Assembly (NCBI GenBank): GCA_903888515.1
Contig: CAISTY010000060.1
Span: forward strand, 1-64,000
Origin: Akkermansiaceae bacterium
Lineage (GTDB): Bacteria; Verrucomicrobiota; Verrucomicrobiia; Verrucomicrobiales; Akkermansiaceae
DNA length: 64,000 bases
Direction: 5' to 3'
Shown: positions 1 through 9,506 of the stretch, piece after piece
Numbering within the stretch: position 1 is the stretch's first letter
How the letters are laid out: each line of letters opens with the position of its first letter
Position numbers and translations under genes: made by a program
The notes under the pieces: model-generated
What the model was told of the DNA's origin: nothing
What the model saw: the letters and a program-made list of their open reading frames with translations, nothing else
The model's database searches: none

Positions 1-81
1 GGCGGTGATACGTTTGGCACGCTCGTCCAAATGCGGCCAAATCGCTTGAAACTTCTGCATAAGGGTATTGTTTTCCTTCAC
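1..81 (-). CDS. N-terminus of an IS transposase (ISAzo13-like), truncated by the window edge
   Basis: Reverse complement reads (GTG)KENNTLMQKFQAIWPHLDERAKRITA, resembling the N-terminus of ISAzo13-type transposases ('LxERxxR'). Only about 27 codons are visible. Confidence 0.45.
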   Translation of the reverse strand, partial: MKENNTLMQKFQAIWPHLDERAKRITA

Positions 82-694
82 GAGGAAGCATTTAAGAAAT
101 CTTAAGCTGTTTGTCAAGATTATTTATTTACGCCGCCTTACCTTCGCCGAGGGTGTGTACACCACTTATTGGCTCGATAACAGCAGCGGCTCCGCCATGT
201 GGATGAAATTGGGCGATGTCAACGACCAGGCATTCACGGTGCTCGCCCCCGGCCACGGGATGTTTGTCAATAAACGCAGTCCCGCCATCTCGCTCCTGGC
301 CTACGGCGAAGTGCGCGCAAACAACTTCATCCGCCCGCTCCACACCGGCATGAGTCTGGTCGGTGGCGGCTATCCGCTCGACCAATCCGTCACTGGTGCC
401 GCAAGTCGCCAAATGACTTTTGCCGCAGGTTTCCTAGGTACCCGTAATTTCAAGACCGCCGACTCGTTCTTTGTTTGGAAGGGCGATGCGAGTTCCGGGA
501 CCAGCGGCTATGACACCTATTACTTGCTCGACACCACCCCCATCACGCCCTTGTTGCAACGATGGGTGAAGGTGGGCGATGCTAACCTGAACCCATGGGA
601 AGCCGCGAAGCTCTTGCTTGGCAATGGCAGTGCCTTCATCCGGGTGCAATCCGACCTACACTCCTACACCATGCCAAGCCCGTGGGCCCCCTAA
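68..694 (+). pseudogene. 5'-truncated verrucomicrobial secreted protein fragment (TIGR02597-like), probably disrupted by the adjacent IS
   Basis: ORF lacks a plausible signal peptide. Family-like sequence begins only at about position 140 (GVYTTYWLDNSSGSAMWMKLGD...), directly beside the transposase start. Confidence 0.45.
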
Positions 695-737
695 TCCACC
701 CATTGCCACCGGTATCAATCAACACCATCAATCAATC

Positions 738-1400
738 ATGAAAGCATATCTCGTCAGAATCATGGCAGCCATCGCAGCCCTGACCGCCGTCAGTCAGGCC
801 GCCTACACGATCAACTTCGGCAGCGATGTCTATGGCGACCTGGTTGACAGCAATGGCAGCAAGCTGGACAACAGCTATCAATTCGAATTGGGGGCGTTTG
901 CCCCGGGTTTCGTGCCAAGTGAGGCGAATATCAACTTATGGCTCGACAATTGGTACGTGTTTGCGCGCGCCACTTACAACCCTACGTTCTCCCACTTTAC
1001 GTTGGCTGTGCAGATGACTGACAATGGCCTGAGTGACAACCCGTGGCTGACACCCGGGGCTCCGAGCTTCGAACTGAAGGAGGCCTATTTGTGGATCTTT
1101 AACAACAATACCACGAATCCAGGGTCCGAGTGGTTGGTGACTCGTGCCACCAATTGGACTTTTCCTGCTGCCGGTGCATGCTGCGGTGGTCAACCGCTCG
1201 AGTGGTCTGTGAGCGATCTGAAGCCGCAGGATGTTCCGCTCCATGGCAAGCAGGGCGACACCGCAGGACCGGGGATATTCACCGATTCTCGCAGCCATTA
1301 CCTGCAAACCTATACCTTCGTGCCGGAACCTTCCGCCGTTTTGCTCGCCACCCTCGGCGGCTTGACCCTCGTGTTGCGCAGGCGGCGTGACGACACATGA
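738..1400 (+). CDS. PEP-CTERM sorting-domain protein
   Basis: Signal peptide MKAYLVRIMAAIAALTAVSQA; C-terminus VPEPSAVLLATLGGLTLVLRRRRDDT is a canonical PEP-CTERM signal. Confidence 0.85.
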   Translation: MKAYLVRIMAAIAALTAVSQAAYTINFGSDVYGDLVDSNGSKLDNSYQFELGAFAPGFVPSEANINLWLDNWYVFARATYNPTFSHFTLAVQMTDNGLSDNPWLTPGAPSFELKEAYLWIFNNNTTNPGSEWLVTRATNWTFPAAGACCGGQPLEWSVSDLKPQDVPLHGKQGDTAGPGIFTDSRSHYLQTYTFVPEPSAVLLATLGGLTLVLRRRRDDT

Positions 1401-1406
1401 TCGATC

Positions 1407-2324
1407 ATGAAGGCGCGACCTGGCTGGATTTTGTTAGGTGTTTCCTGGTGGGTCGGGGCGGCATGCCATGCGGAACAGATCTATTGGTATAGTGTGGGGC
1501 CAATCAGCAATCTAACCAGCGGTGGTGCGGCGATGACCGCAGGTTTCAGTTTTGAATTGGGAGTGTTCAAGGACGGCTTCGTTCCGGGTTCCGCCAACAC
1601 CGCAGATTGGGCGGCCAAGTGGGTGCCCGCGCAACGCAGCACCTACAATCAGGCACTTCAGCGTTTTGACAACCAGTTCACGGTGACGGTGGCCAACCAT
1701 GTGGCACCTTTCACTCAGGATCCGGCTGCCTATGTGTGGGGTTTCCAAGGGGGTGTCGCCTCTTGCGAGTGGATTCTGTTCCGCAAGGATGACTGGACGT
1801 GGCCCGCGCCCGTGGGCAGTCCGCCCAACCCCAATGGCCTGTCATGGAATGCCGCCCATGCCACGGCGGTGTTAGGCAGCATTCATGCGAGTGGCAGTCC
1901 CTTCCTGATGCAATCCGCAGCCGTGACCAACGCCGCATCTCCGCCGACCACCTGGCAGCAATGGCAGGCGGTGGAATTGGCCGGGGTGGCGAACGGCCCG
2001 AACGATGACCCGGATCACGACGGCACGAACAACCTGCTGGAGTTTGTTTTCGGAACGCCGCCCAAGCAGGCGGGTGCGCCGCCACAGACGCCGGTCACGC
2101 GGGTCAACGGGCATTTGCAAATCACCATTCCGCGCCGCATCGATCATCCGGTGGTCTTGACGGTGGAAGTTTCCTCTGATCTAACACATTGGAATGCGGG
2201 GGTGATGTTCACTGAAACAATATCCAACAGTCCGGCGGCGCTGGTGGTACGGGATAAGACGTCATTGAGCCCGGCCAATCCGCGCCGTTTCATGCGTCTC
2301 AAATCCGAACTGCCTGCACCATGA
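1407..2324 (+). CDS. Secreted hypothetical protein, N-terminal half paralogous to the preceding PEP-CTERM protein
   Basis: Signal peptide; shared motifs with 738..1400 (SFELGVFKDGFVPGSANTADW vs QFELGAFAPGFVPSEANINLW); DPDHDGTNNLLEFVFGT motif typical of PVC secreted proteins. Confidence 0.7.
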   Translation: MKARPGWILLGVSWWVGAACHAEQIYWYSVGPISNLTSGGAAMTAGFSFELGVFKDGFVPGSANTADWAAKWVPAQRSTYNQALQRFDNQFTVTVANHVAPFTQDPAAYVWGFQGGVASCEWILFRKDDWTWPAPVGSPPNPNGLSWNAAHATAVLGSIHASGSPFLMQSAAVTNAASPPTTWQQWQAVELAGVANGPNDDPDHDGTNNLLEFVFGTPPKQAGAPPQTPVTRVNGHLQITIPRRIDHPVVLTVEVSSDLTHWNAGVMFTETISNSPAALVVRDKTSLSPANPRRFMRLKSELPAP

Positions 2325-2348
2325 ACCCCGCAACAGGGTTCGGGCGAA

Positions 2349-2530
2349 GCCCCATATGCGCTAACTTACTGATGAGTTCTTAGTTTTCCCTACAGTATTT
2401 TTTGTCGCAAAAATGCGCAAGATACGCAATAGCCTGATGGCATTCATTTTTTGTGGCTTCTGTGCTTCTTTGCGGCTAACTGAATGTATTCCAACCTAGG
2501 GACTGCTCAGTAAGTTAGCGCTTATGGGGC
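2349..2530. repeat. MITE-like element with about 28-bp imperfect terminal inverted repeats
   Basis: GCCCCATATGCGCTAACTTACTGATGAG (2349-2376) vs reverse complement of 2503-2530 GCCCCATAAGCGCTAACTTACTGAGCAG. Confidence 0.6.
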
Positions 2531-2823
2531 GGAGCCCCATGGCGTCTGATAACTTCTGACGAGGCATCATCATGCCCCTCCGAAACTACGATGAAACCGG
2601 AACCCAAACCCGATCAGAGCGTGGCAATCTAGCAAAATAACGACGATGTCAATTTGCGAATCTCATACGATATCAATTCGGCCCGCAACATTGAATATGA
2701 AATTAGTCAGCACTGGCAGTGAGCCACCACCCGCCCCGTCCCGGCCTTGTCCCTCCCACAGCCAGCCTGCCACGCAGGCCCAGAACCTCACCCTGCCAAA
2801 AAGCCCTCGCGCCCTGGCCCGGC

Positions 2824-3390
2824 TCAACGCGCCCAAAATCCAGCCTCAAAAGAAATAAAAAATGGTGGAAGTGGAGGAAGTGGACCTGTAGCAAAATGAG
2901 TATCCATGTTATCGTTTCTGTCCCTCCAAGTGCCACCGAAACGCCCGTTTTTTCTTGCCCAATTAAGATCGTCACCACTAAGTCCTCCGCTATCAGGATG
3001 TGTGTGATAGCCTCCTACTTGCTTATCACCTTGTAGGCACTTTGGTTTTGTGTTAATCACAACTCTTCCATGTTGCTTATCAGTACCCGCCTCCGCGAAA
3101 TAATACTTTACGACTAACACGTTATCTTTAATTACACAACTCCTACACACTTGGCCACCGTATTCATAGCTCTTAGGCTCAGGATCGTAACTTGTATATA
3201 TCCAGGATTCGCCGGGCTGTCCGTTCTTGGTCGGTGCGTTCCCATTCCTTTGGCATGCGCTCCCGGCGGTAACGCGCCACCTTTGACATTCAGACGTGGG
3301 CCGGCTCTCCAACGGTTGGCGGTCGAGAAAGATTACGTGGTCACCATCAGCGCCAATCAGAATCGTCTGGTCATCGACAAGACCACCCAT
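2824..3390 (-). CDS. Orphan ORF with a GGYHTHPDSGGLSGDD segment (DUF4329/JAB-like or polymorphic-toxin tip-like); may be a fragment
   Basis: ORF translation; local AT-rich composition; no recognisable start or neighbour. Confidence 0.3.
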   Translation of the reverse strand: MGGLVDDQTILIGADGDHVIFLDRQPLESRPTSECQRWRVTAGSACQRNGNAPTKNGQPGESWIYTSYDPEPKSYEYGGQVCRSCVIKDNVLVVKYYFAEAGTDKQHGRVVINTKPKCLQGDKQVGGYHTHPDSGGLSGDDLNWARKNGRFGGTWRDRNDNMDTHFATGPLPPLPPFFISFEAGFWAR

Positions 3391-3449
3391 TTTGTGCGCA
3401 ACGAGAAGTTATGGGTGGATGCTGCCCGCGCCGTCAAGTCACGGGAAGC

Positions 3450-4835
3450 TCACCAATCGCCGATGCCGCGTTTGTCTTCGAGTTCCGGGTCGTGGATGTT
3501 GAATTCGATGCGGCTGAAGGCGGCGAGCTTGAAGGTGGCGGTGCCGAAGTTCTGGCTTGATCCTATCAGGACGCCGTCGCCCACGTCATCAAGCCGGAAG
3601 ACGATTGACGAACCATCCGGGAAACGCGCGCGAATATCGCCGTTGCGGAGAATGCTGCGTTCCCGTTCGACTTTTTTCAGGGTGATCGTGTGGAGTCTGT
3701 TGACGGGAAGTTTGAAATCGCCCATGGGGGTTTTCATCGTGACGACTCCCTCGTGGATCGAGATCACCTCACCCTCGAGGGTGTCGCCATTGGCAAGTTC
3801 CATGCGCCCTTCCTTGGACTTATCCTGCACCGCAGGTTTGGGCTGCTCCACCATCCCCCCTTGCATGTTGAACTGACGCATCATGCCGATCCGCGGTGCG
3901 GGCATCTGGTCCACCAACCCGTCCCACGGCGCAATCCCAATCTCCGAAATCCGCAATGGCGACGGTGTCGTGGCAACAAACTGCAGGCAACGGCCGAACT
4001 TGCCTTTTGCGACATTCGGATCCGACCAGACTTCGACCATGCGATCATTGACTAACAAACATATCTTGCCGGTTTTGATGCTCGCCCGGACGCAGATGTG
4101 GACCTTGTCGTTTTCAATCAGCGCCTGCACATTCGTGCTGCCGAGGAAAGTCTGGGTCTTGCAACTGCGCATATAGATGTTGCCACGCTGGAAGGTGATT
4201 TCATAACCTGATGAGGAATCGTCGGCAAAAGGGTCATTCGTAAAAGCGAGCAGCTTGAATCCGAGCGCGTCGCCCTTCCAGGCAAGGTCGAATGTAATGG
4301 CGCACTCATCGGTCAGCAAGCCATCCCTGGCGATGCTTCCCGCCGCATTGGAACGGAACGCCGATCGACTGTAGCTCCATGCCGGCTTGTCACCCGTTTG
4401 TCGCCAACCATCCAGCCCGCTCGGACCGTTGTATAAGTAGGCCATCTTTTCCGCAATCGTCACGCCGGCGATCATCACCAGGTTGAAGTTCATGCGTCCC
4501 GCGTACCAGGTGTCCAAGGCAACCGCATCATCCGTCACCGATGCGAGTTGGCCGCGAACCACATCACCGTTGGTCAGCTTGATCGTCGCCTCATGTCCCG
4601 CGGGGGGGGGCAGCAGGGTCGCAGGCAGCGAGAGATCCACGACGTGCTTGAGGAAAAAAGCCGCCGGTTTCTCCAGCATCGGCGATTTCCACACCATCCG
4701 GTCGGAGGAAAGCGATGTCACCGATCCAACCAGCCGATCGTTGTTAGAGAAACGCACGACGGCTTCTGCTTCATCCGCAGCGGCGGCTCCGGCAATGGCG
4801 AGGCAGAACAACAGCATCGGGAACAGCGGTTTCAT
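3450..4835 (-). CDS. Secreted protein, paralog 3 of a tandem family (repeat modules plus LamG/3-keto-disaccharide-hydrolase-like middle)
   Basis: Signal peptide MKPLFPMLLFCLAIAGAAAA; repeated 'NNDRLVGSV...' and 'NGDVVRGQL...' modules; 4-nt overlap with next ORF. Confidence 0.65.
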   Translation of the reverse strand: MKPLFPMLLFCLAIAGAAAADEAEAVVRFSNNDRLVGSVTSLSSDRMVWKSPMLEKPAAFFLKHVVDLSLPATLLPPPAGHEATIKLTNGDVVRGQLASVTDDAVALDTWYAGRMNFNLVMIAGVTIAEKMAYLYNGPSGLDGWRQTGDKPAWSYSRSAFRSNAAGSIARDGLLTDECAITFDLAWKGDALGFKLLAFTNDPFADDSSSGYEITFQRGNIYMRSCKTQTFLGSTNVQALIENDKVHICVRASIKTGKICLLVNDRMVEVWSDPNVAKGKFGRCLQFVATTPSPLRISEIGIAPWDGLVDQMPAPRIGMMRQFNMQGGMVEQPKPAVQDKSKEGRMELANGDTLEGEVISIHEGVVTMKTPMGDFKLPVNRLHTITLKKVERERSILRNGDIRARFPDGSSIVFRLDDVGDGVLIGSSQNFGTATFKLAAFSRIEFNIHDPELEDKRGIGDW

Positions 4836-6205
4836 GGGCCGGGTGGGATCTTGGGTTTGGGTTTGGGATCGGTCCGTTCCGGAGCCACGGATTTGGCATC
4901 CATTCGTTCCATGGCCAGAATCCCTTGCCGGAGGATTTTCAATTTGCCTAACAAAGGATGAACGGCGGAAACCGTGTCATCACTGAACTGGCAGGAGGAC
5001 ACCCGCAACGCTCCGCCACCACGGATGCGCAGCACCAACGAGTGGCCCGCTTGTTCGGCAATTGCGGCGCCTTTTTCGGCAAAAAACACCGTCGAGAAAT
5101 CCGTTGCCGGGATCTCTAACATATCCTTCTTGAAATCACTTTTGAAGATGAAAACCTGTGCATCATCCGTCTTGCGGATCTCCATCAGGTGTCCGCTCCA
5201 GCGGTCGTTCTTGCGGGTGATCAGGCTGTCGGTCTTCAGGTCATCACGTTTTTCGGCAAGGGTGTCGTCGCGTGAATCATCATATTCGAGGACTTCAATG
5301 TCGGAAATTTCCTGCGGGTTGCCGCTCGGTGAGTTGCAGACCAAGGTGATTCCCGATCCATCCGGCACGACGCGGACGGGATCGCGAAACTTGCCCTCGG
5401 ACTCGCCGTTGAGAAGGAGATGCAACCGGGTATCCCTGCGGTTGACCCTGAGTTCCACTTGCAACTGGTGCTCGGGGTACATGTCGGGCTTGCGTTTATC
5501 AAGTCGCACGATGGTGATATATCGATTCCCACTGGCAGACTCGCGCTTGATTTCCAGTCCGGCACCGCCGAACTGCAGGTAATAACGGTCGCTAGGATTA
5601 TCTTTCGCCTTGAGCGGATCGGCAAAAAAGATCTGGAAATTGGGCATCTGCCTGGCCTGCCACCTGAGGGTGAAACGCAGGATGAACTGTTGGGGCAAAG
5701 GGAGGTTTTTGGATGCCGTGGCCTGACCGTTGGAGATCAGGCTGTTGCGTTCGAAGATCCAGTTTTTCGCTTCGCCCTCTTTGGTGGACCATTCGGCGAG
5801 GTTGTTAGGGCCGGCATAGATCAAGGTGCGCTTGAGGATCCCGAGTTGCAGGGATTTCACGGACTCCCGCGGGATTTCCAAGCGTCCCGCCTCGGGAGAC
5901 ACGACGGTGAGTTTCCCGTCATTGAAGGCCTCAAGAGTCACGGGCAAAAGGTCACCGTTCGCGAGTTCAACGCATGAGGCTGGCGGATTGGGCACGGCGC
6001 CTTGGGAGCTGAATGTGACTTTGTCGACGGTGCCCTTTTTCAACAGAATGGGTTCCGGTGTAAGGTCGCTGGCCAATTCCATCACACCCGCCTCGTTGAT
6101 AGAACGCACACTGCCCGTAAGTTGTGACCCGCCACCCAGGGTGATGTTGTCCGCGTTGAGCGGGCCGGACAGGCCGCACCCACACAAAACGCTGAGCCGC
6201 AGCAT
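4832..6205 (-). CDS. Secreted protein, paralog 2 of the same tandem family
   Basis: Start chosen at MLRLSVLCGCGLSGPLNA; same layout as 3450..4835 (GGSQLTGSV..., NGDLLPVTL..., YAGPNNLAEW...). Confidence 0.65.
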   Translation of the reverse strand: MLRLSVLCGCGLSGPLNADNITLGGGSQLTGSVRSINEAGVMELASDLTPEPILLKKGTVDKVTFSSQGAVPNPPASCVELANGDLLPVTLEAFNDGKLTVVSPEAGRLEIPRESVKSLQLGILKRTLIYAGPNNLAEWSTKEGEAKNWIFERNSLISNGQATASKNLPLPQQFILRFTLRWQARQMPNFQIFFADPLKAKDNPSDRYYLQFGGAGLEIKRESASGNRYITIVRLDKRKPDMYPEHQLQVELRVNRRDTRLHLLLNGESEGKFRDPVRVVPDGSGITLVCNSPSGNPQEISDIEVLEYDDSRDDTLAEKRDDLKTDSLITRKNDRWSGHLMEIRKTDDAQVFIFKSDFKKDMLEIPATDFSTVFFAEKGAAIAEQAGHSLVLRIRGGGALRVSSCQFSDDTVSAVHPLLGKLKILRQGILAMERMDAKSVAPERTDPKPKPKIPPGP

Positions 6206-6209
6206 GGTG

Positions 6210-7841
6210 TTAGAAATCCACATCCCAGTCATCGGTGATTTGTTTGGAGGAATTGAAATCGAGCATTACGGCGGCATCCAGACTCAGGTTGAGGGTGCCG
6301 ACGCTTGGGCTGAGCATTTCGAGGGTGGAGCCGTTGCTGGAAACCGGACGCCCCGAGACAAATCCGATAGGGCCGAAGCGGACGACGAAATTATCCGCAG
6401 GTTCTTCCGGCGCGGCGGCAAGCCGTTTGCTGGCGAAGCGGATCTCGGCAACTTCCTGGAGCGGAAAGTGGAATTTTCCGTGTTTCCCTTCGAAGAGGAC
6501 CTTGCCCTCCTTGTCGAGACCATCGACCCGGCCGGCGTAACGATCGGTGCCATTGGCCATCAGGACGATGTCCTGATCGTCCATCTGCAAACTGCGTGCG
6601 GAGTCCGGCATGCCGTTCCATTCCGAGACGATGATGTCCGAGATCCGGATAGGCGTGTCGTCGCCCTGCACCACGAATCCGAATCCCTCACCCTTGCCCG
6701 CGAACTGTTTGCCGGCGCGGTCGGTCCCGTTGTTTTCATACCACTGCGTGATGAACTCATCATTGACGAAGAGCGAGATTTCTCCGCTGTGCCGGTTGCT
6801 CCGCACTTCCACTGTCGCCGCGCCCGTTTCCATGAGCCGGAGGTTGTTGTGATTCATCTGGACTGGTTCCAGCGCGGGATTTTCGTCCTCGTTGACGGAC
6901 GTGCGATATAACATGATATAGTTCGAATATATTTGGAGGACATAGCTGTTGCCGAACAAGCGGGCGAGATCGGCGGTATCTCCGGGCATCATCCTGCGGA
7001 CATTCTCCTTCTTGCGTCCCGTCTCCTCTTTGGGTTTCGAGCGGGTGAAATCCGCGTGAAATCCTAACGAGACACACAAGCGGTTCTTCCATGCGAGATT
7101 AAAGCGGAGCACCGCACGATCCGGCATCCCGGTCTCGCGAATGAGCGTGGTGCCACCATGCTTGCTCTTCCAATACCATGCCGAACCGGAAAAAAACCAG
7201 CGGCCCGGTTGGATCCCGGCATCCTTGTCCAACTTGTCATCCTTGGCCTTGTCATCCTTGGCCTTGTCATCCTTGGCCTTGTCATCCTTGGCCTTGTCAT
7301 CCTTGGTCTTGTCATCCTTGGCCTTGTCATCCTTGGCCTTGTCATCCTTGGCCTTGTCCGCGGGCACTGCGCTTGGCAAGCCTTCGGGAAACGAAGCATG
7401 AGTCATTTTCCATTCATCCTCGACAAAGGGGCCGTGATAATACATCCGCCCGCCTAACGGATTTGGAGCCACTAGGGAAACATGCCTGCGGGGGATGCGC
7501 AACACCCCGGCATAGGTCGTGTCCAAGGTGACCTGATCGTCGTCAATGCCGGTGATGGTTCCGGGAATCCGGTCGCCATTGACAAGGCCCAGATGGGACA
7601 GCGATTCCAGTGGTTTCAAGGGGCGTCCGCCGTGGAGGACCACATGGCGGATCCGGGTGGTTTTGAAATCGACCGGTGCGGCGAGATCCGCGCGCTGCCA
7701 AACCGCCCGGGGACCCTCCTTGATGCCGACAAACGTGCCGTGCAGTTGGTCGCTATTGGTGAAACGCAGCAGATCCGGAGCACCGGCGGCGGTGAGAACG
7801 GCCATGGAAAACCACCAGGGAATGAGAATGGTGCGGATCAT
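6210..7841 (-). CDS. Secreted protein, paralog 1 of the same tandem family, with a (KDDKA)n linker
   Basis: Start MIRTILIPWWFSMAVLTAAGA; TNSDQLHGTF... and NGDRIPGTI... modules; overlaps the stop of the upstream gene by 4 nt. Confidence 0.7.
   Translation of the reverse strand: MIRTILIPWWFSMAVLTAAGAPDLLRFTNSDQLHGTFVGIKEGPRAVWQRADLAAPVDFKTTRIRHVVLHGGRPLKPLESLSHLGLVNGDRIPGTITGIDDDQVTLDTTYAGVLRIPRRHVSLVAPNPLGGRMYYHGPFVEDEWKMTHASFPEGLPSAVPADKAKDDKAKDDKAKDDKTKDDKAKDDKAKDDKAKDDKAKDDKLDKDAGIQPGRWFFSGSAWYWKSKHGGTTLIRETGMPDRAVLRFNLAWKNRLCVSLGFHADFTRSKPKEETGRKKENVRRMMPGDTADLARLFGNSYVLQIYSNYIMLYRTSVNEDENPALEPVQMNHNNLRLMETGAATVEVRSNRHSGEISLFVNDEFITQWYENNGTDRAGKQFAGKGEGFGFVVQGDDTPIRISDIIVSEWNGMPDSARSLQMDDQDIVLMANGTDRYAGRVDGLDKEGKVLFEGKHGKFHFPLQEVAEIRFASKRLAAAPEEPADNFVVRFGPIGFVSGRPVSSNGSTLEMLSPSVGTLNLSLDAAVMLDFNSSKQITDDWDVDF
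7230..7360. repeat. 15-bp tandem repeat (cttgtcatccttggc), about 8 copies, coding
   Basis: Direct reading; encodes KDDKA/KDDKT repeats on the minus strand. Confidence 0.95.
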
Positions 7842-8854
7842 TTTTCGTAAATGGGCAGATAGCGGTAATTGAGTGCCAACGAGAGCAACGCGCCGGCGGT
7901 GTTGAAGGCAGAACCCAGGTTGCCGGGGAACGATCCGTCGGCATTCTGAATGACGGCGAGATAACGGATGTTGCGGGCGTTCCACTCGCGCCATGTCGCA
8001 TCGTCCGCGTGAAACAGCGCCTGGGACATGTAATACTCGAAATAATACGGGTAATTGGAATCACGGAAATCGAGATTATTCTTCAGATAATCCAAACTTG
8101 CCTGATAACCTTTCGAATCACGTTCCTTGCCCAATGACAAACACAGGAGGCCGATCGAGGTCAGCACCGGTTTGCCACCCATGGCCGAGGTGTAGCCGTA
8201 TGCCCCGTCATTGCCGCGGTTGCTGGTCAGATAGATCAAGCCTTTGCGGATCGCCTCGTCCGGGACGGCGATGCCGGCGTTGCGGGCCGCGAACAATGTC
8301 ACCATCTGGGCACCCGTGACCGTGGTGTCGGCGTCCCGACTGTCCGGGGTGTAACGCCACGCGTTGAAGCGATTGCGTTTTTGCGAGCTGAGAATCAACT
8401 CGACCGCCAATTTCAGCGCGGGAGCGATTTTCGGATTGTCCACGACGCCATAGGATTCGGCGAGTGCCTTGGTGGCGAAGGCGTGGTTATACATGCTGGA
8501 TCCGATGTAGCCGTTTTTTTCGTTCTGCTGGGAAAGGATATACTCGACTCCCGCGCGGATGTTCTTGGCATAAGGACCGTTGACGGGATCCTCGCCGTGC
8601 GCGAGAAACGACGCAACACATAACCCGGCCACGCCGGCCTCGGAGCCCGAGTTGTCATTCCATGATCCCTTTTCGTTCTGCGCCCGGGCGAGATACTGCA
8701 ATCCTTTGGTGTAAACGAGTTCGGCCTGCGCGGGGATGGAATCGTCCTGCCGTACCGGCAGATCCTGCGACCACGCCGCGCCGGCGGACGCGAGGACAAG
8801 CGGCCATGCGATCCAGCGGCTAAAGGACATTATTTTCATCATGGGACGTTGCAT
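7838..8854 (-). CDS. Prenyltransferase/squalene-oxidase repeat protein (alpha/alpha-barrel, terpene-cyclase-like), secreted
   Basis: Signal peptide; repeated QW-like motifs (GLQYLARAQNEKGSWNDN, AVIQNADGSFPGNLGSAFNTAGALLSL). Confidence 0.75.
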   Translation of the reverse strand: MQRPMMKIMSFSRWIAWPLVLASAGAAWSQDLPVRQDDSIPAQAELVYTKGLQYLARAQNEKGSWNDNSGSEAGVAGLCVASFLAHGEDPVNGPYAKNIRAGVEYILSQQNEKNGYIGSSMYNHAFATKALAESYGVVDNPKIAPALKLAVELILSSQKRNRFNAWRYTPDSRDADTTVTGAQMVTLFAARNAGIAVPDEAIRKGLIYLTSNRGNDGAYGYTSAMGGKPVLTSIGLLCLSLGKERDSKGYQASLDYLKNNLDFRDSNYPYYFEYYMSQALFHADDATWREWNARNIRYLAVIQNADGSFPGNLGSAFNTAGALLSLALNYRYLPIYEK

Positions 8855-8864
8855 GCGGAGGTTT

Positions 8865-9506
8865 TCATTTCACCTTTTTCTCAGCGCCGCGGTTGTAGGC
8901 GTCCAACGCTTTTCTGAACTCCTCGGGGATCTCCATATTCGCGCTGCCCGCCGCTTTGGGCACGCGCCGGGCCTCGCTCTTGCCGCCAGCCGCGCCGCCG
9001 TTTGCTTCGTTGCCGGTATCGGAGAGGCCGGTCTGGCCTTGGCCACCCTCCTCGCTCGGGCCATCTCCCTCGCCCTTGCCTTTGCCTTTCCCCTTGCCTT
9101 TACCCTTGCCCTCGCCCTCCTCCATCATGCGCTCCATCATGTCCATCATGGCTCCGCCGGACTTGCTGCCGCTTCCCTTGCCCTGCTTCTGTTTGGCCGC
9201 GGCGTGGATTTTCTCGATGATCTCGGTCTGCGCGGCGATGGTCTCGCCTCCGGTGTCAGCCTTGGCCAGCCGGTCGGTCGCTTCATCCATGATGACTTCC
9301 ACCTCATTGAGCAGTGCGATCACTTGCGGCACGGTCTGCTCGATCACGAGTTGCTGCACGTCGGCCGAGAGTTCGTCCTGTTCATCCGCGACCTTGACGG
9401 AACCATCCTTGTGTTTGGCCAGGTTTTCTTCCGGCGTGGCCTCCGCCGCTGTTAGAACGGCCGTGAACAACACTCCCAGCGCAGTGATGATGAACGGATG
9501 TTTCAT
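8865..9506 (-). CDS. Secreted coiled-coil/low-complexity (GK-rich) protein
   Basis: Signal peptide; EGEGKGKGKGKGKGKGEGDG; 4-nt overlap with 9503..12151. Confidence 0.6.
   Translation of the reverse strand: MKHPFIITALGVLFTAVLTAAEATPEENLAKHKDGSVKVADEQDELSADVQQLVIEQTVPQVIALLNEVEVIMDEATDRLAKADTGGETIAAQTEIIEKIHAAAKQKQGKGSGSKSGGAMMDMMERMMEEGEGKGKGKGKGKGKGEGDGPSEEGGQGQTGLSDTGNEANGGAAGGKSEARRVPKAAGSANMEIPEEFRKALDAYNRGAEKKVK

Noticed and set aside
7158-7457. Hydrophobic 'LVILGLVILGL' repeat ORF
   Set aside because: Antisense of the KDDKA coding repeat; no independent gene evidence.
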